Shown here: positions 46,534-55,730 of the stretch, in pieces
Position numbering within the stretch: position 1 is the stretch's first letter
How the letters are laid out: every line of letters begins with the position of its first letter
Assembly (NCBI GenBank): GCA_016217595.1
Contig: JACRHS010000020.1
Location: forward strand, 62,001-126,000
Reading direction: 5' to 3'
From: Opitutia bacterium
GTDB lineage: Bacteria > Verrucomicrobiota > Verrucomicrobiia > Opitutales > Opitutaceae
Length of the DNA stretch: 64,000 bases
Notes under the pieces: generated by a model
The model's input: only the letters and a program-made list of their open reading frames with translations
Database searches by the model: none
What the model was told of the DNA's origin: nothing
Translations under genes and position numbers: made by a program

Positions 46534-46569
46534 CCCGCCGTTTGCTTGTCGCACTCCCGACCACTTCAC

Positions 46570-47568
46570 ATGAAACGCTTCCTCCCACTGCTGCTCGCCG
46601 TCTTTTTTTGCGCCGGCCTGCTGCGCTCCGCACCCGCGCCGCAAACCGCGGAACCGTTTCACTTTTACCGGCCCGACAAGTCCTGGTCGCTCGATTGCGA
46701 CTTGGCTGACTTTACCATCACCGAAAACGCCCTCTCGCCCGATCTGCGTTCGCGCGACCTGACCGCCACCCTGCCCGCCCGCGGCCTCACCCTCTCCGCC
46801 GCCCTCAACCCCGCGCGCGATGCCCTCACCGCGATTCAACTGCGCGACGGCGTGCTCGCCCGCCTGCGCCAGTCCGGCGCGCGGCTCAGCCATCTCAAGA
46901 CCTTCGAGAAAGACGACCGCGCCTACCTGGAGTACACCCTCGCGCTGCGGACCCTCCACGGCGCGGTCGAGGAGCGCCACGTCCATGTGTTCTTCGTCTA
47001 CGACGAGACGTGGATCGACGCGCACATGGCCCAAGCTGCGTTCAACGAACCGGACACTGCGCGCTTCGAGAAATTTTTTGCGTCGCTGACCATCAACCGC
47101 GAGTTCCAGCCCTCGACACCCGATGTCATCACCATCGGCACACTGCTCTTCCGGCGCCAGCAATTCCCCCAGGCCATCGGCTGGCTGCAACGCGCCCTTG
47201 ATCGCGAAAAGCTCAAATCCACCCTGCCTCGCGCACAAACCGTGGTACTGATCGATCTGCTCGCGCGCGCCCAGCTCAACAACAACGACCGCGCGGCTGC
47301 CAGTGCCACCTATCAACACGGCCTCACTGCAGTCCCCAACCATCCGGTCTTTCACTACGGCCTCGCCTGCATTCACGGCAAAGCCGGCGAGCTGGACGAC
47401 ACGCTGAAACATCTGCGTCTCGCATTGCTGCACCGCGGTCAGCTGGCGCCCGGCGAGAAGCTCGCCAACCCCGCCGGCGAGCCAAGCTTCCAAGCATTCC
47501 TTCGCCAGCCGCGTTTTCAGAAAGTCGTCGAAGAATTCGCCAAAGCGACGCCCCCCGCCGCGATTTAA
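46570..47568 (+). CDS. Exported protein with C-terminal TPR-like helices, unknown function
   Basis: A 332-residue protein with a signal peptide (cleavage near LLRSAPA, residue 22; ATG 46570). Residues about 30-180 form a mixed domain (DKSWSLDCDLADFTITEN). Residues about 190-330 look like TPR repeats (QFPQAIGWLQRALD, ARAQLNNNDRAAASATYQHGL). It follows the corA genes by 36 bases on the same strand. No family is recognised; TPR proteins of this kind scaffold envelope complexes. Confidence 0.7.
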   Translation: MKRFLPLLLAVFFCAGLLRSAPAPQTAEPFHFYRPDKSWSLDCDLADFTITENALSPDLRSRDLTATLPARGLTLSAALNPARDALTAIQLRDGVLARLRQSGARLSHLKTFEKDDRAYLEYTLALRTLHGAVEERHVHVFFVYDETWIDAHMAQAAFNEPDTARFEKFFASLTINREFQPSTPDVITIGTLLFRRQQFPQAIGWLQRALDREKLKSTLPRAQTVVLIDLLARAQLNNNDRAAASATYQHGLTAVPNHPVFHYGLACIHGKAGELDDTLKHLRLALLHRGQLAPGEKLANPAGEPSFQAFLRQPRFQKVVEEFAKATPPAAI

Positions 47569-47590
47569 CCTTCCGGCGCGCGCCGCGCAT

Positions 47591-48295
47591 TCACGCGAGC
47601 AGCCCGGACAAAAATTCCGACCGCGTGAGCGCGAAGGCTTCGCGCACCGCCAGAAATCCATCGAGCAACTCCGCCGGCGCGCCCTTCCGCGGAAACACCA
47701 TCGCCAGCGTCGCCCCATCGAATCGCACCGCCGCATCGACACCCGCCACCGTGAGCAGACAGTGGCTGCAATCCGAAGGATAACTGATCTCCAGCGGACT
47801 GCGCGCGAGCGCCTCCACCGCATCGATCACCGCCTCCACTTGCGCGCCTTTGGTCAGCTGAAAAACCAGCTCCTCAAAACTGTCGCCGAAAATTTCTCCG
47901 CACACCGGCCCGCGCAAAAAGTCGCGCTCACTCACACCACTCAACGTCAGCAACCGCTCGTAGCACGCCGGATCGTCGGCCACCAGGGCGTAGGCCAACT
48001 CCAGTGTGAAATCTTTCGTGGCCAACGTGGCGAGCGGCGCAACGACCGCCAGACTCAGTTCCCGGCGCTTGTAACCGCCGGCCACCCGCGCCCGCTGAAA
48101 GAACGCCTCGGCCTCCGTCTCCAACTCGCCGGTACTGAGCCGGGCGAGAAATGCATTCGTGGCGGGCGTGACGGCGTCCGGCACCGTGTGCAATCCCTTG
48201 CGAAATCCGCCCAGAGTTTTCACCGCGCCGGCAGTGCGACCGACAAAGCGGATGCCGCGCACATACGCGCTGGAGTCTGGACTGTTGTTGGCCAT
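47591..48295 (-). CDS. Unknown soluble protein
   Basis: A 234-residue protein without signal or membrane segments. ATG 48295 is preferred over a start at 48349, since the first 18 residues from the latter look non-coding. Two Cys-x-x-Cys-like spots occur (SDCSHC near residue 188) and a helical middle (FEELVFQLTKGAQVEAVIDAVEALA). I recognise no family. It converges with the TPR-like gene and is divergent from the rhodanese gene. Confidence 0.6.
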   Translation of the reverse strand: MANNSPDSSAYVRGIRFVGRTAGAVKTLGGFRKGLHTVPDAVTPATNAFLARLSTGELETEAEAFFQRARVAGGYKRRELSLAVVAPLATLATKDFTLELAYALVADDPACYERLLTLSGVSERDFLRGPVCGEIFGDSFEELVFQLTKGAQVEAVIDAVEALARSPLEISYPSDCSHCLLTVAGVDAAVRFDGATLAMVFPRKGAPAELLDGFLAVREAFALTRSEFLSGLLA

Positions 48296-48384
48296 GCCGG
48301 CCCTTCTTGGTGCGCAATTCGCCGCCGCGCGCGAGGTTTTTCCACCCAAACGGCTGGTGCTGGCGCTTTTTGCCCGGACCCCGG

Positions 48385-48412
48385 TTGCGAATGGCTGCGA
48401 CCACGCTACGGT
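48385..48412 (+). promoter_or_regulatory. Candidate promoter for the rhodanese gene
   Basis: TTGCGA (48385-48390) and TACGGT (48407-48412) are 16 bases apart. The start codon lies only eight bases beyond the -10, so the transcript would be almost leaderless. By-eye call. Confidence 0.3.
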
Positions 48413-48420
48413 GTCGCGCT

Positions 48421-48810
48421 ATGAAAAAACTGCTCACCACCCTTAGTTCGCTGTTACTCGCTGTCGTGGCCATGGCCGGCTCGTCAAAGTTTGCCGGCAT
48501 ATCCCACGATGAATTGCTAGCTGCCGTCGCCAACAAATCCGCTGTGATCCTCGATGTGAATGGCTCTGATTCCTTCAAGGCGGGGCACATTCCCGGCGCC
48601 ATCGATTACACCGCACAGGCCGAAAATCTCGCCGCACTCCTTCCCGCCGACAAGAGCGCGCTAGTCGTGGCCTACTGCGGCAGTCCCGCCTGTGGCGCCT
48701 ATGCCCGCGCCGCCAGCGCGGCGGCAAAGCTCGGTTACACGAACGTCAAACACTACGCCCCTGGTATTTCCGGCTGGAAGAAATCGGGCGCGCCGCTCGA
48801 AAAGCCCTGA
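48421..48810 (+). CDS. Exported single-domain rhodanese-like protein
   Basis: A 129-residue protein with a signal peptide (MKKLLTTLSSLLLAVVAMAGSS, cleavage near residue 19). The rhodanese domain has VILDVNGSDSFKAGHIPGAIDY and the active-site loop VVAYCGSPACGAYARAA, with the catalytic Cys followed by a second Cys four residues later. This loop type is found in periplasmic sulfurtransferases or thiol-oxidation proteins. A good terminator follows. Confidence 0.9.
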   Translation: MKKLLTTLSSLLLAVVAMAGSSKFAGISHDELLAAVANKSAVILDVNGSDSFKAGHIPGAIDYTAQAENLAALLPADKSALVVAYCGSPACGAYARAASAAAKLGYTNVKHYAPGISGWKKSGAPLEKP

Positions 48811-48837
48811 AGCTCGATCGCGCGTTGCGGTCGGACC

Positions 48838-48865
48838 AAGCCCGGGCTCGTCGCCCGGGCTTTTT
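48838..48865 (+). terminator. Rho-independent terminator after the rhodanese gene
   Basis: A 10-bp perfect stem (AAGCCCGGGC / GCCCGGGCTT) with a five-base loop (TCGTC) is followed by T residues to 48865. It starts 28 bases after the rhodanese stop and is the clearest intrinsic terminator on the plus strand of the window. Confidence 0.85.
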
Positions 48866-48958
48866 GTTGCCCCGCGGTACGGCACGACGGAGTAGTTGCA
48901 ACACCGCCTCGGTTTCCCGCTTCCCATTTTTCCAGCTTGGGCCGTGAATCTTTCGCCC

Positions 48959-50185
48959 ATGAAGGAACTCCTCCGCGATTCCCGCGTCCGTCGCCTGCTC
49001 GTGGCCAACACGCTCGGATCGATCGGCTCGGGGATCACCATCTTCGCCGTGCCGTGGCTGCTCGTGCATCAGCCGGGCGGCAGCGAGGCGTACCGCTGGA
49101 CCACGCTCGGCACCACGCTGACGTTGTTTGCCTTTATGCCCGGCTACGGCGCGTGGCTCGACCGGCATTCGCGCAAGACCGCGTTGCTCGCCAGCGAAGT
49201 GTGGGGCTTTGCCGCCACCACTGCGATGGCCGTGCTCGGACTGGCGCTCGGTGGTTTCGCCACGTGGCAGCTCATGACGATCTATTTCTTCGGCATGTGC
49301 TACTACACGCTGCACTACCCGGCGAAGTTCGCCTTTATCCAACAAATTTTCGACCGCACCCAGTACCAGTCGCTCATCGGTCTGCTCGAGATCCAAGGAC
49401 AAACCGCGATGATGCTCGCCGCCTGCGGGGGAGCATTGCTGGTGGAGCGGGTGCCGCTCTGGGTCATCCTGCTTCTCGATGCCGCAACGTACGCGCTCAG
49501 TTTTTTTCTTCAATCAACGCTGCCCTACCAAGCCACACACCTAAAGGATGTCTCGCCGGCCGCCACCAGACCCGGTCTTTGGCACGGTGTAGCCGAAGGC
49601 TGGCATTGGTTGCGCAATCGCCCGGGGCTGACCGTCTTTCTCACAGGCGCGCTCGTACCCTTCATCGTGGTAATGGTGAGCAACTATCTTTTCCCCGTCT
49701 ACGTCGCGCACACATTGCAAGCAGGCTCGCTGGTGTTTGGTCTGGGCGAAGTCGCGTTCGCGCTCGGCGCCATCACCGCCGGCGCGCTGCTCCCTCGCTT
49801 GCTTGAGCGCACTGATGCCGCCCGCACCATTCCGGGCACAATGCTGATTTTTATCGCCGGCATGGCGGTGATCATCCTCGTGCCGCACCCGTGGATTTAC
49901 CTGGCGGCCGGCGTTCTGATCGGATTTGGCAACGCCGGTTGCCGCGTGGCGCGCAGCTCGCTCATGTTGCACGTCGTGCCCAATGCCATGATGGGCCGCG
50001 TGAGTGTTTTCTATCAGGTGTTTGACCGCCTCGTGCGCACGCTGCTCGTCGGCGCGATGGTAATCACCGACTGGTGGGGGCCAACCGCGGGGTTCATGTT
50101 GCTCTTCGTGCTCGCGCTCGTCGCCCTGGCTGGAGTTTACGGCAGTCGCCATGCCGCACGAACACCGGGCGTTGCGGCAGGCTAA
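48959..50185 (+). CDS. MFS transporter (probable efflux carrier)
   Basis: A 408-residue carrier with about 12 hydrophobic segments. The first helix is NTLGSIGSGITIFAVPWLLV, and the loop GYGAWLDRHSRKTALL is the MFS A-motif. It resembles the MFS_3 / EntS-like exporter group. ATG 48959 was chosen as the residues before it look non-coding. Its 3' end overlaps a potential upstream extension of the HAD gene, so the two are probably read together. Confidence 0.87.
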   Translation: MKELLRDSRVRRLLVANTLGSIGSGITIFAVPWLLVHQPGGSEAYRWTTLGTTLTLFAFMPGYGAWLDRHSRKTALLASEVWGFAATTAMAVLGLALGGFATWQLMTIYFFGMCYYTLHYPAKFAFIQQIFDRTQYQSLIGLLEIQGQTAMMLAACGGALLVERVPLWVILLLDAATYALSFFLQSTLPYQATHLKDVSPAATRPGLWHGVAEGWHWLRNRPGLTVFLTGALVPFIVVMVSNYLFPVYVAHTLQAGSLVFGLGEVAFALGAITAGALLPRLLERTDAARTIPGTMLIFIAGMAVIILVPHPWIYLAAGVLIGFGNAGCRVARSSLMLHVVPNAMMGRVSVFYQVFDRLVRTLLVGAMVITDWWGPTAGFMLLFVLALVALAGVYGSRHAARTPGVAAG

Positions 50186-50249
50186 AAATGGTCGTCCGCC
50201 GATTCGTTTTGCCAATGCGCCGCTGCTCTGCGGCCATCTCCGGTTTTCC

Positions 50250-50900
50250 ATGATCCGCGCACTCGTCTTCGACTTTGACGGTCTCATCCTCGACACCGAG
50301 ACGCCTCTCATCGAGGCGTATGGCGACGTGCATGCGGCGCATGGCCGGCCCTTCGACCGCTCTAATTTTCTCCGCTGCATCGGTCATGTGGATATCGTCT
50401 TCGACGAATGGGCCGCTTTCGGCAAAACCGCCGACCGCGTCGAGCTCCACCGCCAGATGCGCGAAAGCTACGAACGCCGCATCGTGCTCCAACCCATCCT
50501 GCCGGGTGTGGTGGCACTGCTCGACGCCGCTGACGCCGCCGGGCTGCGCTATGCGCTCGCATCGAACTCCAGCCATGCGCACTGCGAACGACACCTCGGG
50601 CGCATCGGACTACGCGAGCGCTTCGCATTTCTCGCCTGTCGCGAAGATGTGGCGTCGCCCAAGCCCGAACCCGATATCTATCGGCTCGCCGTCAACCGGC
50701 TCGGCGCCCGCCCGCATGAAGCCATCGCCTTCGAGGACTCCGCGGCGGGCTCGATTGCCGCGCGACGCGCCGGCTTGTGGGTGGTGGCGGTGCCCAATGA
50801 GTCCACCGCCCTCCACGATCTCGACCGCGCGCATCTGCGCGTCAAATCCCTCGCCGAAGTCACCCTCGCCGAGCTGAGCGCGAAGTTCGCCGGGAAATGA
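50250..50900 (+). CDS. HAD-superfamily phosphatase/phosphomutase (beta-PGM-like)
   Basis: A 216-residue enzyme of subfamily I. Motif I FDFDGLILDTE has nucleophile Asp 8 and acid/base Asp 10. Motif II is ALASNSS, motif III is ASPKPEPD, and motif IV is AFEDSAAG. The cap domain lies at about 16-80. Substrate is a phosphorylated small metabolite, not specified by sequence. The stop codon sits in the loop of a hairpin. Confidence 0.9.
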   Translation: MIRALVFDFDGLILDTETPLIEAYGDVHAAHGRPFDRSNFLRCIGHVDIVFDEWAAFGKTADRVELHRQMRESYERRIVLQPILPGVVALLDAADAAGLRYALASNSSHAHCERHLGRIGLRERFAFLACREDVASPKPEPDIYRLAVNRLGARPHEAIAFEDSAAGSIAARRAGLWVVAVPNESTALHDLDRAHLRVKSLAEVTLAELSAKFAGK

Positions 50901-50911
50901 GTTTCCCGGCG
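50888..50911. terminator. Hairpin containing the HAD stop codon
   Basis: A 10-bp perfect stem (CGCCGGGAAA / TTTCCCGGCG) with loop TGAG, where TGA is the stop codon of the HAD gene. The convergent lipoprotein gene ends 25 bases further on, so the palindrome may serve both strands. No long T-run follows on the plus strand. Confidence 0.5.
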
Positions 50912-50936
50912 TTGCACGCGTGCCACCGGCAGTAGC

Positions 50937-52520
50937 CTACGGTTTGTACTCGATCCAACGACCGTCGCTCCGACGCACGCGCAGCAACTGTCCCGATTTG
51001 AATTTCAGGCTACGGTAGTTTTCTCCGGCAACTGGCTGGATGGCTTTGATGTACTTATCAGGCCCCACGAGTTGTTCGTAGGTCGCGGAGTCGACGCCGT
51101 GTTCGAGGCAGTATTGATCCGTCGCGGCGGAGAGCATCCGCAGATTGTTGAGAATCGCCTTGTCCTGCGACGTCGTGCGCACCTTCTGAAACGCCGGGAT
51201 TGCCATGGCGGCCATCGCGCCAATCGTCACCGGATTATAGAATGCCACCAGCGCGACCTCCTGCTTGAGCGAACGGAAAGAAGTCGAGCGGATTAGAATG
51301 CCATCGGGCTGATTGATGCGCACGGTCACCACCGGCCGCTCCATCGCCGGCATCTGGGCCACGACCAGATCGACGACGTTTTTCACCTCGGCTTTCATCT
51401 CCGGATTCAGCGTTGGAATCTGCCGCAGCCGCGCAAACAGCCGCGGACTGACATAGCCGAGCGCATTGCCTTCCCGCCCAAGCGCCGCGAGCGCCCTTTG
51501 CAGCTCTGGATTCTGGTCGAGCCCCGCCGTGCGATTGCGGCATTCGAGCAGGAACTCCCGCGTCGTTGCCACGTACAATGTCGAGCCCTCCACCGCGAGC
51601 ACCGGTTGCAAACCCTCGATCGGTGATTTTTCCTTCAAGGCGAAAAGTTGCAACGCGCCCTCCTGCGTCGCCGCCAACATCGGCAATTTGGCCAACGCGC
51701 CCTGCACTGCTGCGCCCACACCATCGATGCGGATTAACAGCGAAAACGCCGGCACGACGAAGGCCGGCTTGCCAGGAAACTTCATAGTGCGCTCCGGATC
51801 GAGCCGCAGAATCGTGGCCGACCGGCCCTTGAAGCTCTGGACTACGTTTAACACCGACAGCCCCGCCTCCACGCCCGCCGTCTTGAGTTTTTCCTCCAAT
51901 TGATTCGCGGTGGCTTCACCACCCACGCGCCGCACCACGGTCTTAATGGCGGCGTACATCGCCGGGATGTCGACCTCGCCCTCGCCGTAAAGATCAGCAT
52001 CGACTGGGGCGAGCTTCGTGTAGGCGAACGGCGCCGGTACTCCGCCCAGTCCCGCAAGCAACCCGTGCCGCCCGGCCGGTGTGTAGAAAAACGCCCGGTT
52101 GCGAAAGCCCTCCGCCGACGGCACCGAACTCAAGCCCACTGCCTTGATATCGTCCAACCCGAGATCCTCGAACAACTGCGCATAGTCCTGCTTCAGATAG
52201 TTGCCCAACGCCGGTTGCGTTTCGGCGATCCGGTCGGCGATGTGCCGCACACCTCCTGCGAGCTTCAGCACATCGCCATCGACATCGATAAAACCGTACA
52301 GCGTGCCGCCGAGTTCAAGGTGCCGCTGCACAGCTAGGAAATTCCGGCTGCGCTCTGCCTCTGGGACCAGCGTAACGGTGACAGGTTTCTCGGGCGCAAC
52401 CACGGCTGCCGGCGTTTTACCAGGCGGCACTACGCCTGAAGTTTCTGATGCTTGTTTCTGACACGCGACGAGCCCAAGCGCCACGACAAGTCCACCCACC
52501 AACAGGAGTTTTAGGTTCAT
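50937..52520 (-). CDS. Lipoprotein with a C-terminal type IV pilin-like domain
   Basis: A 527-residue lipoprotein (lipobox LGLVAC, Cys 20; ATG 52520). Residues about 40-420 are a large soluble domain without a known motif. From about 428 to the end the protein reads like the body of a verrucomicrobial pseudopilin: a hydrophobic helix TIGAMAAMAIPAFQKVRTTSQ, then NNLRMLSAATDQYCLEHG and an LVGPDKYIKA segment. The pilin part lacks a leader peptide and the Gly/Glu cleavage site. The gene stands alone, divergent from a glycosyltransferase gene. Confidence 0.8.
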   Translation of the reverse strand: MNLKLLLVGGLVVALGLVACQKQASETSGVVPPGKTPAAVVAPEKPVTVTLVPEAERSRNFLAVQRHLELGGTLYGFIDVDGDVLKLAGGVRHIADRIAETQPALGNYLKQDYAQLFEDLGLDDIKAVGLSSVPSAEGFRNRAFFYTPAGRHGLLAGLGGVPAPFAYTKLAPVDADLYGEGEVDIPAMYAAIKTVVRRVGGEATANQLEEKLKTAGVEAGLSVLNVVQSFKGRSATILRLDPERTMKFPGKPAFVVPAFSLLIRIDGVGAAVQGALAKLPMLAATQEGALQLFALKEKSPIEGLQPVLAVEGSTLYVATTREFLLECRNRTAGLDQNPELQRALAALGREGNALGYVSPRLFARLRQIPTLNPEMKAEVKNVVDLVVAQMPAMERPVVTVRINQPDGILIRSTSFRSLKQEVALVAFYNPVTIGAMAAMAIPAFQKVRTTSQDKAILNNLRMLSAATDQYCLEHGVDSATYEQLVGPDKYIKAIQPVAGENYRSLKFKSGQLLRVRRSDGRWIEYKP

Positions 52521-52636
52521 GGAGCGCAAGTTGTAGCTACATCCCGTCTGCACGGAAAGCCGAATGTCGTGTAGCACCGCGCGAACGAGCATGTCCCGGA
52601 TTGCGATCCGATAACACGTTCCACACGCTGCGGCCC

Positions 52637-53443
52637 ATGCGTCCGTCCCCCCGTTGCTCCATTCTCGGCGTGCTAATCACGCCTACAGATTACCGCAGCG
52701 CAACCGACGCTATCGTCGCCGCAGCGCGAGCTCAGCGACCCTTTACCGTCGCAGCACTCGCAGTACATGGCGTGATGACCGGCGCGCTCGATGCTACGCA
52801 CCGCTACCGGCTCAATCGGCTCGATCTGCTCACCCCCGATGGCCAGCCGGTACGCTGGGCGTTGCGATGGCTGCACGGCGTGCGACTGCCGGATCGCGTC
52901 TATGGGCCGGAGCTGATGCGACAAGTTTGCGCCCGCGCGGCAACTGAGGGGCTCAGTGTGTACCTGTACGGCAGCGACGCCGACACACTCGCCGCACTGC
53001 AAACGGCGCTGTCCGCCACCCACTCCAATCTGCGCATTGCTGGGGTTCGTCCGTCGCGATTCCGTCCGGCAACCGCTGCCGAATGGGCGGAAGATATCGC
53101 AACGATCCGCGCGGCTGCACCTGACATCATATTTTGCGGGCTCGGCTGCCCCCGACAGGAAATGTGGGTCTACGAGATGCGCGAGGAGCTCGCGCGTCCA
53201 CTGGTGGCGGTCGGCGCTGCTTTTCCTCTGCTCGCCGGCCGGGTGCCGATGGCACCCGCGTGGATGCAGCGCGCCGGCCTCGAATGGGCATTTCGCTTGG
53301 CGCAAGAGCCTCGCCGCCTATGGCGTCGTTACCTGATATATAATCCGATTTTTCTAGGCGGCTTGGCCTTACAAATATGCGGCTGGCAACGATGCACCAG
53401 GCCAGACCAAGCCAGTCCCATACCAGCAAAGCACTGGAGCTGA
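52637..53443 (+). CDS. WecG/TagA/CpsF-family glycosyltransferase (GT26)
   Basis: A 268-residue enzyme that typically adds a UDP-activated amino sugar (e.g. N-acetylmannosaminuronate or N-acetylmannosamine) to a lipid-linked precursor. Recognisable are LLTPDGQPV (catalytic-type Asp 68), the VYGPELM loop, the SVYLYGSDADTL stretch and GLGCPRQEMWV. ATG 52637 was chosen, as upstream residues are non-coding. It converges with the polysaccharide kinase gene and likely makes the glycan exported by that set. Confidence 0.92.
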   Translation: MRPSPRCSILGVLITPTDYRSATDAIVAAARAQRPFTVAALAVHGVMTGALDATHRYRLNRLDLLTPDGQPVRWALRWLHGVRLPDRVYGPELMRQVCARAATEGLSVYLYGSDADTLAALQTALSATHSNLRIAGVRPSRFRPATAAEWAEDIATIRAAAPDIIFCGLGCPRQEMWVYEMREELARPLVAVGAAFPLLAGRVPMAPAWMQRAGLEWAFRLAQEPRRLWRRYLIYNPIFLGGLALQICGWQRCTRPDQASPIPAKHWS

Positions 53444-53478
53444 AGCGCGGCATCCCGGGAGCCGCCGATCCTTTCAGA

Positions 53479-55713
53479 TCAGCGCTCCTGCTGGTCGTCT
53501 TTCTTCGCCATCACTACATAGTAATCTTTATAAGACTTATCGTAGTACTGAGAATAGTAATAGCCTGACACTGCTAGATTCAAACCATTCAGTACCGCCC
53601 CAAAGACCGGCACATTTGCCTCCAATAGTTTCTTGGCCGCGAACTGTGCAGCCTTGCGACGCACTTTGTTGAAGAATATGGTGAAGATAGAACCGTCGCA
53701 TAGCGGCAACACAATCATCGCATCGCTCACTGCAGCCAACGGCGGCGTATCGACAAAGACGCGATCATACCGCTTCTTGAGGTCCGACAGCATCAACTCG
53801 AAGTTCTTGCTATTAAGAATCTGTGTTGGGTTCTTCGCACGCCCACCAGCGGGAATAACATCCAAATTTGGGAGTAGATTCTTCACTACCACATCGTCAA
53901 TCGTCCCCTTCCCCAGCACGATATCAATAACACCCTTGAGATTCTCTATCCGGAAAGACTTGTGAACGTTGGGCTTTCTAAGGTCGCAATCAATTACCAC
54001 AACCTTCTCGCCATGCGCAGCAAACGTTAGCGCAAGATTCGTTGTCATAAACGACTTACCTTCACCAGGAATGGTGCTCGTAGTCAGAATGACTTTAGCA
54101 TTCTTGCTTTCGTCCTTCAATCGCAGGCTCGAATGCAATGTCAAAAATGCCTCAGAAACCTGGCGGTCTGCGTTGTTGGCTACAATTTGCGCCTTGTCCG
54201 GCTGCTCCATGCGCTTGATTTCAGGAATAATGCCGATTAATGGCAGTCCCACAACCCCTTCAATATCAAACGAGCTCTTTACGCGATCATCGACGTAAGC
54301 GACGAAAAATGCGAATGCTAGACCCAGTCCGATACCGCCCAAAAAGCCCAATCCAAGATTCAATGGTATATTGGGTGAGATTGGTCTTTTAGACGCCACA
54401 GCTCGATCAATGACACGGGCATTTTGCGAATCTATATTGCTGGACATCGTGGTCTCTAAACGCCGCCCCAAAATACTTTGCAGGAGTTGTTCGTTCACAC
54501 GGAACTCACGTTCTAACTCAGTATATGCCATGCCATAACGATCTAGCTCTAGCGATGCGGTCTTCTGCGCATCTAGGGCCGCTTTGGCCGCCTGTTCGTT
54601 ACGAATAGCCGTTTGGTACTCTGACTCTATTGATGCAGAAGCCGCATCAATGGCTCGTTTAAATTCATTTTCAATCTGTGCCAAAGAGCTAAGCGCATCG
54701 CTCAAGGTAGGATGCTTCTCGCGATATCGATTCCGCAACTGTGCAACTTCGATCTTCTTAGCTGCCAGCTTCTGCGATAGATCTTTAATTAACTCCTGAT
54801 TCGCTATGAACGGCAATTCAGAGAGATCACCGCCTGACTGAACTCGCTCCTTGATCTGTTTAGAGCGTATCTCTGCGATTTCCCGAGCATTAGTCGCTTG
54901 CGTTGCATTCAGATTTAGCTGCTTAAGCGTCTCGTTAACAATGTCCTTTTTGGAATCCAACGCCACCATGTTATTTTTTTCGCGATAGGCCTGCAGTTTA
55001 GCCGCCAACTCATCCACCTTGCGACGTTGCTCTTCTGCACTGACCTTAAGCTCTTCAACCGCCTTTAAAGATTGGTCGATACTCATCCTTGCATTGTAGG
55101 CGATATATTCATCAACAAATAGATTGGCTACTTTGGCTGCAACCTGTGGGTCCTGATGCTCAAACTGCACCGAGATTACCAAACTTAAGCGCTGAGGCAC
55201 TATCTTGCGCCTTTCCTGTAATAATTTGGTGATAGATGGCACCTCCTCACTACTCTCTTTTAGCAAGGGTGCTGTAAACCGGCGTAAGTCTTCCCCTGTA
55301 ATACGCTCAGCGACTTTCTGAATAATCGTGCCACTTTCGAGCACCTTTACCTGTGTATTTAAATCTTCAGCAGAACGCACTTCATTCTCCATCACGTTCT
55401 GCATTTGCATGACCACAGGGGCACGCCTGAAAATCTGCACTGATGCGACTGATTGATAAATCTTCGGCAGACTGAGCGTAAAAACCAACGAAGAAGAAAA
55501 AACCACTAAAAAAACTACCACGATATACCACACCCGCTCCCGTAGAATCAGCAGGTAATCTTGCAGTGTGCGTTGCGTGGAAGACTCGTGTTCTCCACCA
55601 GCGCCATATCCATACCCGGCGGCAGAGTAACCTGCATAGGAACCACCATAGTTATAACCATACCCGCTGCCTTGCGCAGACGTTGCAGGTGCTTGCTTGT
55701 TTTCAGGATCCAT
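53479..55713 (-). CDS. Wzc-type polysaccharide chain-length protein / tyrosine kinase (second copy)
   Basis: A 744-residue protein. The first 45 residues are Gly/Tyr/Ala-rich (YGYNYGGSYAGYSAAGYGYG). Helix 1 at about 63-85 precedes a long coiled-coil periplasmic region. Helix 2 precedes the kinase domain with Walker A TIPGEGKS (Lys 553) and VVVIDCDLRKPNVH. The C-terminus has a Tyr cluster (SGYYYSQYYDKSYKDYYV). Tyr-rich ends on both sides are unusual. It is downstream of the wza-like gene in a low-GC block and unlike the copy at 41337 in composition. Confidence 0.93.
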   Translation of the reverse strand: MDPENKQAPATSAQGSGYGYNYGGSYAGYSAAGYGYGAGGEHESSTQRTLQDYLLILRERVWYIVVVFLVVFSSSLVFTLSLPKIYQSVASVQIFRRAPVVMQMQNVMENEVRSAEDLNTQVKVLESGTIIQKVAERITGEDLRRFTAPLLKESSEEVPSITKLLQERRKIVPQRLSLVISVQFEHQDPQVAAKVANLFVDEYIAYNARMSIDQSLKAVEELKVSAEEQRRKVDELAAKLQAYREKNNMVALDSKKDIVNETLKQLNLNATQATNAREIAEIRSKQIKERVQSGGDLSELPFIANQELIKDLSQKLAAKKIEVAQLRNRYREKHPTLSDALSSLAQIENEFKRAIDAASASIESEYQTAIRNEQAAKAALDAQKTASLELDRYGMAYTELEREFRVNEQLLQSILGRRLETTMSSNIDSQNARVIDRAVASKRPISPNIPLNLGLGFLGGIGLGLAFAFFVAYVDDRVKSSFDIEGVVGLPLIGIIPEIKRMEQPDKAQIVANNADRQVSEAFLTLHSSLRLKDESKNAKVILTTSTIPGEGKSFMTTNLALTFAAHGEKVVVIDCDLRKPNVHKSFRIENLKGVIDIVLGKGTIDDVVVKNLLPNLDVIPAGGRAKNPTQILNSKNFELMLSDLKKRYDRVFVDTPPLAAVSDAMIVLPLCDGSIFTIFFNKVRRKAAQFAAKKLLEANVPVFGAVLNGLNLAVSGYYYSQYYDKSYKDYYVVMAKKDDQQER

Positions 55714-55730
55714 GAAAATGCCTTCTAGTC

